Part shown: piece after piece, positions 7,806-15,639 of the stretch | Layout of the letters: each line of letters opens with the position of its first letter | How positions within the stretch are numbered: the stretch's first letter is position 1 | Assembly (NCBI GenBank): GCA_030065825.1 | Contig: JASJCY010000091.1 | Span: forward strand, 1-32,474 | DNA: 32,474 bases | Source: Nostocaceae cyanobacterium | Lineage (GTDB): Bacteria > Cyanobacteriota > Cyanobacteriia > Cyanobacteriales > Nostocaceae | Direction of reading: 5' to 3' | The notes under the pieces: generated by a model | Told to the model about the DNA's origin: nothing | Databases searched by the model: none | What the model saw: only the letters and a program-made list of their open reading frames with translations | Program-made: the position numbers and the translations under genes

Positions 7806-8144
7806 CTATTCTTCTGGCTCTATAGTACTAGTCAAACCATGATTTTTCAAAGTTTCGCAATAGAATTCAGCTGGTTCCTGAGCGCAAGTAATAACTAACG
7901 CTATACCATTACTGTGTGCCTCCATCATGATACTAACAGCCTGGGGCTGAGTAATACTCGACACTGTAGTCATGAGTACCTGCACTACATACTCCATAGT
8001 GTTGTAGTCATCGTTATGGAGCAAGACACGATACTGAGGGGCGAGCTTACGAGATGTGGAACGCTTCTCTATGGTTTCGACTGACACGGCTGTTTGCTCT
8101 TTTGCTTCAATACTAATACTACAAAGCGAGTCCCTGTTCAGCAA
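7806..8144 (-). CDS. clpS: ATP-dependent Clp protease adaptor ClpS
   Basis: A 112-residue protein. The ClpS core begins at about residue 36 with YRVLLHNDDYNTMEYVVQVL, continues with QAVSIMMEAHSNGIALV and ends with AEFYCETLKNHGL. ClpS binds substrates with destabilising N-terminal residues and delivers them to the Clp ATPase (ClpC in cyanobacteria). The NDD segment and the MxxAH segment line the pocket for the substrate residue. The first 35 residues are a flexible tail of the kind needed for delivery. The length is normal. The next gene downstream on the same strand is the CPBP protease, although repeat DNA separates them. Confidence 0.93.
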   Translation of the reverse strand: MLNRDSLCSISIEAKEQTAVSVETIEKRSTSRKLAPQYRVLLHNDDYNTMEYVVQVLMTTVSSITQPQAVSIMMEAHSNGIALVITCAQEPAEFYCETLKNHGLTSTIEPEE

Positions 8145-8319
8145 TTGCTTAACAGTTATTAATTATTAACCTATTTTATAACATTTACATGCAATTGGGA
8201 CACAGACAAAATGCTTGCTTCTTGGGAGTGATTGCTCAAATATATTCTTGTGGGACGGGCATCCCTGCCTGTCCTAATTTCACCAATTCCCTTTGTATTA
8301 TACTCAAGGGAAAACCATT

Positions 8320-8429
8320 CTAGTAGTCCACCACATTAGTTACGAGGGGTCACAGATCCCCGACTTCTTTAAGAAGTCGGGGATCTAAACACCCGCTACT
8401 TGTCAAAATTAATGTGGTTGAGTACTAGT
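8320..8429. mobile_element. MITE-like element, CTAGTA(C/G)TC family with perfect central palindrome
   Basis: The left end CTAGTAGTCCACCACATTA and right end TAATGTGGTTGAGTACTAG are inverted repeats. The centre holds a 33-base near-perfect palindrome at 8354-8386, AGATCCCCGACTTCTT then its complement with one unpaired base. There is no coding potential. The preceding stretch 8195-8319 includes a decayed copy of the TATAGCGG element core (GGGACGGGCATCCCTGCC). Together these fill the 8145-8502 gap. Confidence 0.7.
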
Positions 8430-8502
8430 TAAGATAACTAATACAGGTCTTACAATAAAAAAAGCAGTGACATGAGAGTTCCTGTAGCCTAGCCCAGTGA
8501 CT

Positions 8503-8859
8503 ATGGACATAAACCTCAAATTTCAACCGGGACAAATTCTGTGTTTGGAACATAACGACACAAATCTGTATGCTGAACTCATTCAAGTTGTAGTTTCCCG
8601 CCAGTTGTGCTGGGTGCGTCCTTTATTGCTAGTCGCTAATAGCACAGAACCACCAACTGTCACTGACTTGCGAGATGCTTCTGACTTATTGTGGCCCATA
8701 GATTTGTTCCGAGTAGCCTTAGATACAGAAATAATTACCTTCTTAACCCAAGTTTTGGTTAAGGAACCTAAAAATGAACCAGACTCACCTGCCAAACAGC
8801 AGTTTAATCAGTTTATCCATCAAGTTTGGCAAGAATCTCAGAAAGGGAATGGACAATAG
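8503..8859 (+). CDS. Conserved hypothetical protein of about 118 residues
   Basis: I do not recognise a named domain. From ATG 8503 the product has 118 residues (MDINLKFQPGQILCLEHND); a GTG two codons earlier is possible. The composition is that of a soluble globular protein with a beta-rich first half (YAELIQVVVSRQLCWVRPLLLV) and a helical, charged C-terminus (QQFNQFIHQVWQESQKGN). I have an impression of similar proteins in other cyanobacteria, but no function can be assigned. It converges with the aminotransferase gene, and 92 bases of heptamer-like repeat lie between them. Confidence 0.7.
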   Translation: MDINLKFQPGQILCLEHNDTNLYAELIQVVVSRQLCWVRPLLLVANSTEPPTVTDLRDASDLLWPIDLFRVALDTEIITFLTQVLVKEPKNEPDSPAKQQFNQFIHQVWQESQKGNGQ

Positions 8860-8951
8860 GGAACGGCAAACGGGGAACGGGGAATGGCAAAATCGGGAGC
8901 ATCCCAAATGTTTGATTTTATAGCAATTTCTTCCAGGAAAATACTTATTCC

Positions 8952-10127
8952 CTATTCCCTGTAGCGAATGCCTGCATCTTTCATCCTCCCAATGGCTTCC
9001 CGTAGGGATTCTTCGGGAATGGTTAGGGCTATGCGGAAAAAACCCTCTCCCGTTGCACCATAGCCAATTCCTGGAGGGACAACAATACCACATTTGTCAA
9101 GTAGTAAATTGGTAAATTCTTGAGACGTATAACCCCCAGGAACAGGTGTCCACATATAAAGGGTGGCTTTGGGAGGTTGAATAGACCAACCTAAAGATTG
9201 TAATCCTTCAACAACAATATTGCGGCGATGTTCATAAACGGAAGTTACAGCTTGTAGTTGTGCCTCAGTTGTGGAATAAGCTGCGATCGCCGTTTTTTGA
9301 ATTGCCTTAAATACTCCTGAGTCTACATTGGTTTTGACCTGGGTTAAACCTTTAATGCCCGTAGAATTACCTACAGCAAATCCTATTCGCCAGCCAGTCA
9401 TGTTGTAAGATTTGGAAAGACTGTGGAACTCTATAGCAATATCCTTTGCTCCCGGTACCTGTAGCACACTTGGCGGTTTATAACCATCGTATGCTATTTC
9501 TGAGTAGGCATGGTCATGACAGAGGAGAATGTCGTATTCTTGACAAAAAGCTACTAATTCGGCGAAAAATTCCAGACTTGCGATGGCACCAGTAGGATTA
9601 TTGGGATAGTTAACCCACAATAATTTTGCCTGATGGGCTATTGCTGAAGGAATGGCACTTAAATCCGGTAAAAAATGGTTTTCTGCCTTTAGAGGCATGA
9701 TATAAGGTTCCCCACCTGCAAATATAGTCCCAGTGCGGTAAACAGGGTAACCGGGGTCAGGTATGAGGGTATAGTCTCCTGGTTCTACAAATGCCAAGAA
9801 GATGTTGTGAATCGCTTCCTTGGAACCAATGGAAGCCACAATTTCTGTATCTGGATTTAAACCTGTCACCCCAAAACGACTTTCCATCCACTTTGCTGTC
9901 GCTTGTCTAAATTCTGGAGTGCCTTGATAGGGTGGATAATTGTGGGTGGAAGGGTCATCAATTGCCCCATGCATGACTTGGAGAATACAATTAGGAGTTG
10001 GTATATCGGGGTCACCTACTCCCATGTTAATGATATCAACTCCCTTAGCAATAAGTTCATCTCGCTTGCGGTTAATTTCTGCAAACAGATAGGGAGGAAT
10101 TTTGTCTAAGCGTTTAGCAAACTGCAT
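8952..10127 (-). CDS. PLP-dependent class I/II aminotransferase, LL-diaminopimelate aminotransferase-like
   Basis: A 391-residue fold-type I aminotransferase. The PLP lysine is K239 in SLSKSYNMTGWRIGF; other signature parts are NMGVGDPD, SIGSKEAIHNIFLAF, PDPGYPVY, YPNNPTGA and DHAYSEIAYDG. The arginine for the substrate carboxylate is expected in GEGFFRIALT. Cyanobacterial proteins of this subfamily are variously annotated as LL-diaminopimelate aminotransferase (lysine and peptidoglycan precursor synthesis) or aspartate aminotransferase. Reading alone cannot settle the substrate. Length and both ends are normal. It sits alone on the minus strand, and the preceding minus-strand gene has a clear terminator. 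Confidence 0.88.
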   Translation of the reverse strand: MQFAKRLDKIPPYLFAEINRKRDELIAKGVDIINMGVGDPDIPTPNCILQVMHGAIDDPSTHNYPPYQGTPEFRQATAKWMESRFGVTGLNPDTEIVASIGSKEAIHNIFLAFVEPGDYTLIPDPGYPVYRTGTIFAGGEPYIMPLKAENHFLPDLSAIPSAIAHQAKLLWVNYPNNPTGAIASLEFFAELVAFCQEYDILLCHDHAYSEIAYDGYKPPSVLQVPGAKDIAIEFHSLSKSYNMTGWRIGFAVGNSTGIKGLTQVKTNVDSGVFKAIQKTAIAAYSTTEAQLQAVTSVYEHRRNIVVEGLQSLGWSIQPPKATLYMWTPVPGGYTSQEFTNLLLDKCGIVVPPGIGYGATGEGFFRIALTIPEESLREAIGRMKDAGIRYRE

Positions 10128-10211
10128 GGCAAGGGACTATTCACTAATGCAATGGTGGAAACACATTAGCTTAGTTTACGCCAAGCTACGGTGATAAATA
10201 ATCTTTCCCCA

Positions 10212-10252
10212 AAAAAATATTAGCTTTGGTATAGTTGAAGATACCAAAGCTT
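10212..10252 (-). terminator. Intrinsic terminator after the 64-residue gene
   Basis: On the minus strand AGCTTTGGTAT, an eight-base loop and ATACCAAAGCT form a perfect 11-bp stem followed by AATATTTTTTT. The hairpin lies about 115 bases past the stop of the 64-residue gene and before the aminotransferase start, so the two genes are probably transcribed separately. Confidence 0.8.
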
Positions 10253-10365
10253 GGCTAATACATGTAGTAATACTTAATGAATGAAATTTAATTGTTAAGT
10301 ATTTGTTGTATTTAAATTTTGTTCCCAAGTATTTTTACCAATATATCCACAAGTCAAATTGACAA

Positions 10366-10560
10366 TTACACACTGGGAACTAACTTAATGCGACCAGCAT
10401 CCATCTCTGCCATTAATAGTTCCAAGGCTTCATAATCAATTTCAGAAATATATCCCGTTGCAGTCAATTCCGAGTTGATTCCATTTTCAATTTCAGGAGT
10501 TAATTTCTTAATATCTAAAGCCTTTTCTACTAACTGACGAATAACGTACTTAGTTCTCAT
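10366..10560 (-). CDS. Small conserved hypothetical protein
   Basis: A 64-residue protein of mostly helical, acidic character (RQLVEKALDIKKLTPEIENGI, written here as RQLVEKALDIKK and LTPEIENGI; ISEIDYEALELLMAEMDAG). I recall very similar small proteins in many cyanobacteria, in which the last stretch LMAEMDAGRIKLVP is almost invariant; the function is unknown. There is no membrane segment. The start ATG at 10558-10560 has no strong Shine-Dalgarno sequence. A CRP-type palindrome is centred about 90 bases upstream, so regulation by a cyclic-AMP receptor is possible. Its own terminator follows at 10212-10252. Confidence 0.75.
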   Translation of the reverse strand: MRTKYVIRQLVEKALDIKKLTPEIENGINSELTATGYISEIDYEALELLMAEMDAGRIKLVPSV

Positions 10561-11114
10561 AGCGATCTAGCTTAATATATCTTGATGTCGATTATACCAG
10601 CCCTTTGTTAGTACAAAGAGTGATCTAAACAACAATAATAATGTGATTTGGATCACAGACAATCCGGTATAGAATTAGCAATATCCCCAAACTCTTTGTC
10701 TAACATAGTGTAAAACTCTGGAGTATTGTGCGTCTTCTTCCCTAAGAAATAGACTTATGATTTTATAATCTTTTCTTAACCTGGAACATTGAAACCATAA
10801 AGCTTGTCAACTTAAAAGTCCTCAGCCATTAGACTTGATTTTTGCCTATTACTAGAATGTTGCTTCTGTGGCATGTATTCCAGAAAGACTTCTTTCCAGT
10901 TCTAAGCCTATGCATGGATATAGTGGTTTTGGGATTTGAGGTAAAAAGTATATTTGACTACACTTATACGACTACTGGAATAAACTTTAAATAGGAACAC
11001 TTAAGTAATAAAGATTCCGCAAAGAGGGGTGAAACATCTGGTCAATGTTACGGAAAAAGCTTATCTTCAAAAACATGAGATGCAAATCATTTGAGTTCAA
11101 AAAAGGATTTAACT
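10561..11114. other. Divergent intergenic region with one candidate operator
   Basis: AT-rich region between the minus-strand 64-residue gene and the plus-strand STAS gene. It holds the CRP-type site at 10642-10657. Otherwise I see no gene, RNA gene or repeat family, only AT-rich sequence that should contain two promoters. Confidence 0.5.
10642..10657. promoter_or_regulatory. CRP-type palindrome TGTGATTTGGATCACA
   Basis: The sequence matches TGTGA-N6-TCACA exactly, the consensus for CRP-family regulators including cyanobacterial cyclic-AMP receptors. It lies 82-97 bases upstream of the 64-residue gene and about 460 bases upstream of the STAS start. The nearer gene is the likelier target. This is a pattern match only. 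Confidence 0.55.
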
Positions 11115-11423
11115 ATGCAAGCAACACTTAACTATCCCCAAATTACCGTTGTTACTCCCCAAGGTTCTTTGAATGAAGCCAACGCTTTAGAATTTCAGCA
11201 AAATCTGACACAAGCATTGACACAAAATGCCAAAAGTATTTTACTAGTTGATTTAAAAGCCATAGAATCAATAGATAGCAGTGGCTTGATGGCGTTGGTA
11301 TCTGCGTTAAAGCTAGCTCAAGATTTAGGACGTCGTTTAGTTCTTGGTGCTGTTTCTCCTTCCGTAAGAATTATCTTAGAAGTTACTCAACTTGATAAAG
11401 TATTTGAAATATTTGAACACTAA
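11115..11423 (+). CDS. STAS domain protein (anti-sigma factor antagonist-like)
   Basis: A 102-residue single STAS domain. The ATG at 11115 is chosen because AAAGGA lies eight bases upstream; a TTG at 11091 would add eight unlikely residues. The family pattern is clear: beta strand ITVVTPQGSLNEANA, then LVDLKAIESIDSSGLMALV, in which the serines of DSSG are at the usual phosphorylation site, then LVLGAVSPSVRIILEVTQLD. Such proteins bind anti-sigma or switch kinases and are regulated by serine phosphorylation. No partner kinase or phosphatase gene is next to it. The protein should be cytosolic. Confidence 0.9.
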   Translation: MQATLNYPQITVVTPQGSLNEANALEFQQNLTQALTQNAKSILLVDLKAIESIDSSGLMALVSALKLAQDLGRRLVLGAVSPSVRIILEVTQLDKVFEIFEH

Positions 11424-11560
11424 ATTGACTTTAAAAATTGCTTGGGTCCCTTGGAATACAGAAATACCTAGTACTGCTATGTGCAAAGGTCTGCTCTGCT
11501 GAAAATTATAGGCTGTTTTACCGGGAGCAATCGTTGTGAGTACAAGTGGACTTCGGCTTT

Positions 11561-11635
11561 CTCACCTCCAATGTTGTCTATAAAAATAAAACATATCTCT
11601 GAAAATGCCTAATCGATGCTAATGTTGGAGGTGAG
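11561..11635 (+). promoter_or_regulatory. Long-range hairpin in leader of the radical SAM/DUF2344 gene
   Basis: CTCACCTCCAA at 11561-11571 is perfectly complementary to TTGGAGGTGAG at 11625-11635. The right arm contains GGAGGTG, a strong Shine-Dalgarno-like sequence, 35-45 bases before the GTG start at 11670. The distance is too long for ordinary use of that site, so the role is open. Confidence 0.45.
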
Positions 11636-11669
11636 TAGCTGTAATTAAATTAGCTCAAGAAATAGCACA

Positions 11670-14399
11670 GTGGCTGTTGCAGTAGAAAAATTAATCACAT
11701 CGGATATTTTAAAGCCAGCTCGTTACTTAGGTAACGAGTTATTAGCCGTACATAAACCTTGGGATGCAGCAACAATACGCTGGGTACTAACCTATCCCGA
11801 AGTATATGAAGTAGGTGCATCGAATCTCGGGCATATCATTCTTTATAATATTTTGAATGCCCAGCCCCGTCAGCTATGTGACCGTGCTTACTTACCTGGT
11901 ACAGACTTATCAGCAAAACTACGGGCGAGCAGCACACCATTGTTTGCTGTGGAGTCCAAGCGATCGCTCACGGATTTTGACATTTTGGGCTTTAGTCTCA
12001 GTTATGAGTTAGGTGCAACCAACATCTTGGAAATGTTGGATTTAGCTGGTATTCCCCTAACGTGGCGAGAACGGTTAATGGGAAATCACCCACTGGTTTT
12101 TGCTGGAGGACAAACAGCGACATCCAATCCTGAACCATACGCTGACTTCTTCGACTTTTTCGCTTTAGGGGATGGGGAAGAACTACTGCCAGAAATTGGT
12201 TTAGTTCTAGAAGAAGGCAAACAAGCCGGATTAACCCGGAAAGAATTGTTGTTAGATTTAGCACAGGTTCCAGGGGTATATGTGCCGCAATTTTACGATA
12301 TGGCAGAGGATGGTTCTGTACATCCTAACCGTGGGGATGTACCCCAACGGATTTTGCGACGGGTGGCAACCCCCATCCCCGCATATTCCATTGGACTAGT
12401 TCCCTATGTAGAAACCGTACATGATCGCCTAACCATTGAAATTCGTCGCGGCTGTACTCGCGGTTGTCGCTTTTGTCAACCAGGAATGCTTACCCGACCA
12501 GCACGGGATGTGGAACCCCAAAAAGTTGTAGATGCCATTGAAAAGGGAATGGGGGAAACTGGTTATAATGAGTTTTCCTTATTGTCCCTAAGTTGTTCTG
12601 ATTATTTGTCCCTCCCAGCGGTGGGAATGGAAATTAAAAATCGTTTAAAAAACGAGAATATTTCCCTGTCTCTTCCCAGTCAAAGAGTAGATAGATTTGA
12701 CGAGAATATCGCCAATATCCTTGGGGGTACAAGGCAAAGTGGACTCACTTTTGCTCCCGAAGCTGGAACCCAGCGGATGCGGGATATTGTGAATAAAGGT
12801 TTGACCAATGAAGAATTATTACGAGGAGTCAAAACCGCTTGGGAACAAGGCTGGAATAAAATCAAACTTTACTTTATGATTGGCTTACCCGGTGAAACCG
12901 ACGTTGATGTGTTGGGAATTGCCGAAACTGTAAGTTGGTTAAGACGGGAATGTTGGGCAAAAGGGAGAAAACCGTTAAACATTAACTTAACAATTTCTAA
13001 CTTTACCCCCAAACCCCATACCCCATTTCAATGGCATTCCGTTTCCACAGCGGAATTTAAACGCAAACAGGAACTATTACGGCAAGAATTTCGCCGAATG
13101 AAGGGAGTAAAGGCAAATTTTACCGACGTCCGGATTTCAGCGATGGAAGATTTTATTGGTAGAGGCGATCGCTCTCTTGGTAAAGTATTGCATCGCGCTT
13201 GGGAATTAGGTGCGGGGATGGATTCCTGGTATGAAGGTTTAGACAAAGCTTTTGGCGCTTGGGGAGAAGCCATCGCCGAAGCTGGCTTAGATTGGAAATA
13301 CCGTCTCGTAGAAAATGGAGAGTGGAACCTGTTTCATTCTCAACAGACAAGAGGACAAGAAGAACAAGGAGAACAAGGAGAACAAGGTAGTAATCTTTCT
13401 CCCCCCTCTCCCCTCTCTCCCCTCTCTCCCTTGTCTTCCCACTCTCCACCTACTCCCCCCTCTCTCGACAAACCTCTACCTTGGGACCACATAGATACGG
13501 GTATCGATAAACAGTGGCTGCAAGAGGACTTAAAACGTGCAACAGAAGCTGCAACTGTGCCAGATTGTTCTTTTGATGGTTGTTCTCACTGTGGAGTTTG
13601 CAGTCCTGACTTTGGTCATAATATAGTGATTCCTCCCCCAGCCATCCCAGAATTTGCTGGTGAATTTGTACCAAATACTACTAAAGTCCAAAGACTGCGG
13701 GTATGGTTTGGCAAGCTAGGAGACATGGCTTTAACTAGTCACTTAGATTTAATGCGTCTATTTGATCGCGCCATGAGACGTGCTAGACTACCAGTGGCAT
13801 TTACAGGGGGCTTTCACCCCAATCCCCGGATTTCCGTGGCTAATGCTTTACCTTTAGGAGCTACCAGTAATGGCGAAATAGTAGATTTTGAATTAACACA
13901 GCTAGTAGATACCGCAAGTTTCCAGCAACAACTAGCACAAGTACTGCCTACAGATATACCTATATATAAAGTAGAAGCAGTAGATGTAAAAGAAACAGCG
14001 GCTACCCAAAGCTTAGAAACCGCAGAATATTTACTAACAATGATGGTGGCTGGTGAAGCTACATCTACCGAATGGCAAAGGTGGGTTGATAGCATCAAAG
14101 CCAAAAAAGAGATTTTTTGGGAGCATACAACTAAATCTGGTAAAACCAAATTAGTAAATCTGCGCGATCGCTTGTTTGAATTGGAATTAGTGGACTCAAA
14201 AACCAACGAAGATACTTATCCCGAATCTACAGTGGTTGTGCGTTATTTAGGCAGTTGTCGCAACAACGGTGTTTTGTTGCGTCCCCAACAAATATTGTTT
14301 ATGCTAGAACAAGAGGAGCCGCAACGAGAATTTCAACTTTTACATATCCACCGCCAACGGCTCATTTTAGCTTTTTCGACGGGAAGCCTGACATCTTAG
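11670..14399 (+). CDS. TIGR03960-family B12-binding radical SAM protein fused to DUF2344
   Basis: A 909-residue fusion protein that starts with GTG. The N-terminal part (to about 230) resembles a cobalamin-binding region (YEVGASNLGHIILYNILN). The radical SAM core has CTRGCRFC with ligands C262, C266 and C269, followed by LSCSDYLSL, FAPEAGTQRMRDIVNKG and YFMIGLPGE. A cysteine cluster (CSFDGCSHCGVC) is near residue 632. The DUF2344 domain runs from about residue 672 (RLRVWFGKLGDMALTSHLDL) to about 880. The function is unknown; the family usually lies next to the RNase E/G gene, as here. Residues 557-602 are a low-complexity insert (GEQGEQG, then PLSPLSPL) encoded by repeat-like DNA. The gene is intact despite the insert. 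Confidence 0.9.
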   Translation: MAVAVEKLITSDILKPARYLGNELLAVHKPWDAATIRWVLTYPEVYEVGASNLGHIILYNILNAQPRQLCDRAYLPGTDLSAKLRASSTPLFAVESKRSLTDFDILGFSLSYELGATNILEMLDLAGIPLTWRERLMGNHPLVFAGGQTATSNPEPYADFFDFFALGDGEELLPEIGLVLEEGKQAGLTRKELLLDLAQVPGVYVPQFYDMAEDGSVHPNRGDVPQRILRRVATPIPAYSIGLVPYVETVHDRLTIEIRRGCTRGCRFCQPGMLTRPARDVEPQKVVDAIEKGMGETGYNEFSLLSLSCSDYLSLPAVGMEIKNRLKNENISLSLPSQRVDRFDENIANILGGTRQSGLTFAPEAGTQRMRDIVNKGLTNEELLRGVKTAWEQGWNKIKLYFMIGLPGETDVDVLGIAETVSWLRRECWAKGRKPLNINLTISNFTPKPHTPFQWHSVSTAEFKRKQELLRQEFRRMKGVKANFTDVRISAMEDFIGRGDRSLGKVLHRAWELGAGMDSWYEGLDKAFGAWGEAIAEAGLDWKYRLVENGEWNLFHSQQTRGQEEQGEQGEQGSNLSPPSPLSPLSPLSSHSPPTPPSLDKPLPWDHIDTGIDKQWLQEDLKRATEAATVPDCSFDGCSHCGVCSPDFGHNIVIPPPAIPEFAGEFVPNTTKVQRLRVWFGKLGDMALTSHLDLMRLFDRAMRRARLPVAFTGGFHPNPRISVANALPLGATSNGEIVDFELTQLVDTASFQQQLAQVLPTDIPIYKVEAVDVKETAATQSLETAEYLLTMMVAGEATSTEWQRWVDSIKAKKEIFWEHTTKSGKTKLVNLRDRLFELELVDSKTNEDTYPESTVVVRYLGSCRNNGVLLRPQQILFMLEQEEPQREFQLLHIHRQRLILAFSTGSLTS

Positions 14400-14680
14400 C
14401 CTATAGGGAAGTGTCAGATGTAGCTTGCTTAAGCCTAGGAATAAGTCGCACCAAAGTTTATGATAAAATAGGGTATGTAGGTGTAATTCAATTAAATGCT
14501 CCAAATGCAGCCTACATATTGAAGAAAAATTTCATAAAACCCGGTGCGGAGGGGCATCCCGTATCGTTAATAAAGCTCATCGAGTATCCTATGCAGTAGC
14601 AGGAGTTGGTGAGAAGCCTATACTGTACGCTTGCGCTAGTGTGGGAGTATGTCACAACCGAACCATTAAACTGTTTTACC
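14400..14680 (+). pseudogene. Probable decayed 3' end of an IS200/IS605-type tnpB
   Basis: Just after the radical SAM stop codon, one frame reads NAAYILKKNFIKPGAEGHPV (14504-14563). This resembles the DVNAAYNILKK segment near the C-terminus of TnpB proteins, which contains a catalytic Asp that is missing here. It ends in a stop at 14597-14599. The next 80 bases (GAAGCCTATACTGTACGC ... GGGAGTATGTCACA) resemble what I recall of sequences at the 3' ends of cyanobacterial tnpB elements. No catalytic core is present. If correct, this is a remnant that split the neighbourhood of rne. The resemblance is short and the call is tentative. Confidence 0.35.
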
Positions 14681-14775
14681 AGGGGTAAAACAGTTTGGTT
14701 TGGAGGGTACCAACCGATAACTTTGGCATAGACGCTTTGCGAAACCTGCCATAGGCTGGCTAACTTGAGTGAAAT

Positions 14776-14836
14776 AGCAAGGTGTTTCCGGCATATGGGA
14801 AAATAGACAAGTACTATTGCTCTGTTTGCCTAACCT
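14776..14836 (+). ncRNA. Putative structured RNA motif, copy 1
   Basis: Begins AGCAAGG and ends CCTAACC. Hairpin one is TTTCC with loop GGCATATG and GGAAA; hairpin two is AGACAAG, TACTATTGCTCT, G, TTTGCCT with one A-C mismatch. A second copy with matching layout and compensatory base changes is at 15315-15375. The strand is inferred only from the plus-strand layout. The family is not recognised. Confidence 0.4.
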
Positions 14837-14982
14837 CTATTGGGGTGTTCCACGGGCATTAAAACACCCGTTGGTTTTTCCTCCGTGACTTGTAGCTTGT
14901 TTAGGTGCAGGCTAAATGCGCGGTTTCTAAACCTAATTTAAAGAAGTTTTCGATGAAGAAACATTATTTGGCGCTGCATTAA

Positions 14983-15078
14983 GTCAGAAACCCCACGGCT
15001 AAAACCGGGGGCTTGAGGTAGCCCTAATCTGACCAGACTAACGTACCTTGCGTACTACGTTAGAGGCAAGAGTTAAAG
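14983..15078. repeat. Repeat with two conserved hairpins, copy 1
   Basis: Begins GTCAGAAACCCCACGG, forms a CCCCACGG ... CCGGGG hairpin, then GCCCTAATCTGACCAGAC, then a CTAACGT ... ACGTTAG hairpin followed by AGGCAAGAGT. The same order of blocks is found at 31842-31920 with different loops. A G-rich hairpin of this form is common near ends of IS200/IS605-type elements, so this may be an element end or guide-type RNA; that is inference. Confidence 0.5.
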
Positions 15079-15314
15079 AACTAACAAGGAATGCGTAGCT
15101 AGTTCCTTGCTCTAGAACTTAAAAGTTAAACAGGTCTAAAGGGTTAAGCCAGTACTTTTAAGATACTACCCCTCCGGAGTATCTCCTCGTGAGAGGGTGC
15201 GCCAACGGGAGTCGCTCTTTGGACCGAAACCAACAAGACCGCGCTCCCTCACCGACCTCTAACATTGTCGTTCGCGCAGCGTGTGCGAAGCACTTAGCTA
15301 ACTTTACGCTTTGT

Positions 15315-15375
15315 AGCAAGGCAATTCCCGGCATACAGGGAAGTAGATAAGTACTATTCCTCTGCTTATCTAACC
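15315..15375 (+). ncRNA. Putative structured RNA motif, copy 2
   Basis: Begins AGCAAGG and ends TCTAACC. Hairpin one is TTCCC, loop GGCATACA, GGGAA; hairpin two is a perfect 7-bp stem AGATAAG / CTTATCT around TACTATTCCTCTG. The loop sequence TACTATT-CTCTG and the GGCATA loop are shared with copy 1 while stem bases differ in a pairing-preserving way. It is followed by CCCGCAAGGGGG, another small hairpin. Confidence 0.4.
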
Positions 15376-15491
15376 CCGCAAGGGGGACAGCGAATAAATT
15401 CGCGGCTCGACTGAGCTTCGCCGAACGTCCCGCGCCTTACCCCCATGTCTAAAGCCAGTTGCTCTCCTCGGTGCGGATGTTCTGGTGATTC

Positions 15492-15639
15492 TAGAGGATA
15501 GATTACACTAATCTATGTAATCCCAAAATCCGTGATCGTAGAGGATAGATTACACTAATCTGTGTAATTGCTAAATTCGTGATCGTAGAGGATAGATTAC
15601 ACTAATCTATGTAATTCCCAAATCCGTGATCGTAGAGGG
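15492..15639. repeat. 47-bp tandem repeat, three copies plus a partial
   Basis: Copies at 15492-15538, 15539-15585 and 15586-15632, then a partial TAGAGGG. Each has TAGAGGATAGATTACACTAA followed by TCT(A/G)TGTAAT and ends in CGTGATCG. Inside each unit ATAGATT and AATCTAT form a hairpin around ACACT; in copy 2 one arm has a G for A. There are no unique spacers, so it is not a CRISPR array. Confidence 0.85.

Noticed and set aside
14255-14599. 114-codon plus-strand frame
   Set aside because: Its first half is an out-of-frame reading of the radical SAM/DUF2344 gene. Only the last third may mean something, as a tnpB remnant, and it is listed as such.
14600-15420. Possible group II intron or known ncRNA such as tmRNA or RNase P RNA
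   Set aside because: I looked for a domain V-like hairpin, a reverse-transcriptase frame, a tmRNA tag and RNase P core sequences and saw none.
15492-15639. Possible CRISPR array
   Set aside because: The 47-bp units are directly adjacent with no unique spacers, and no cas genes are present.
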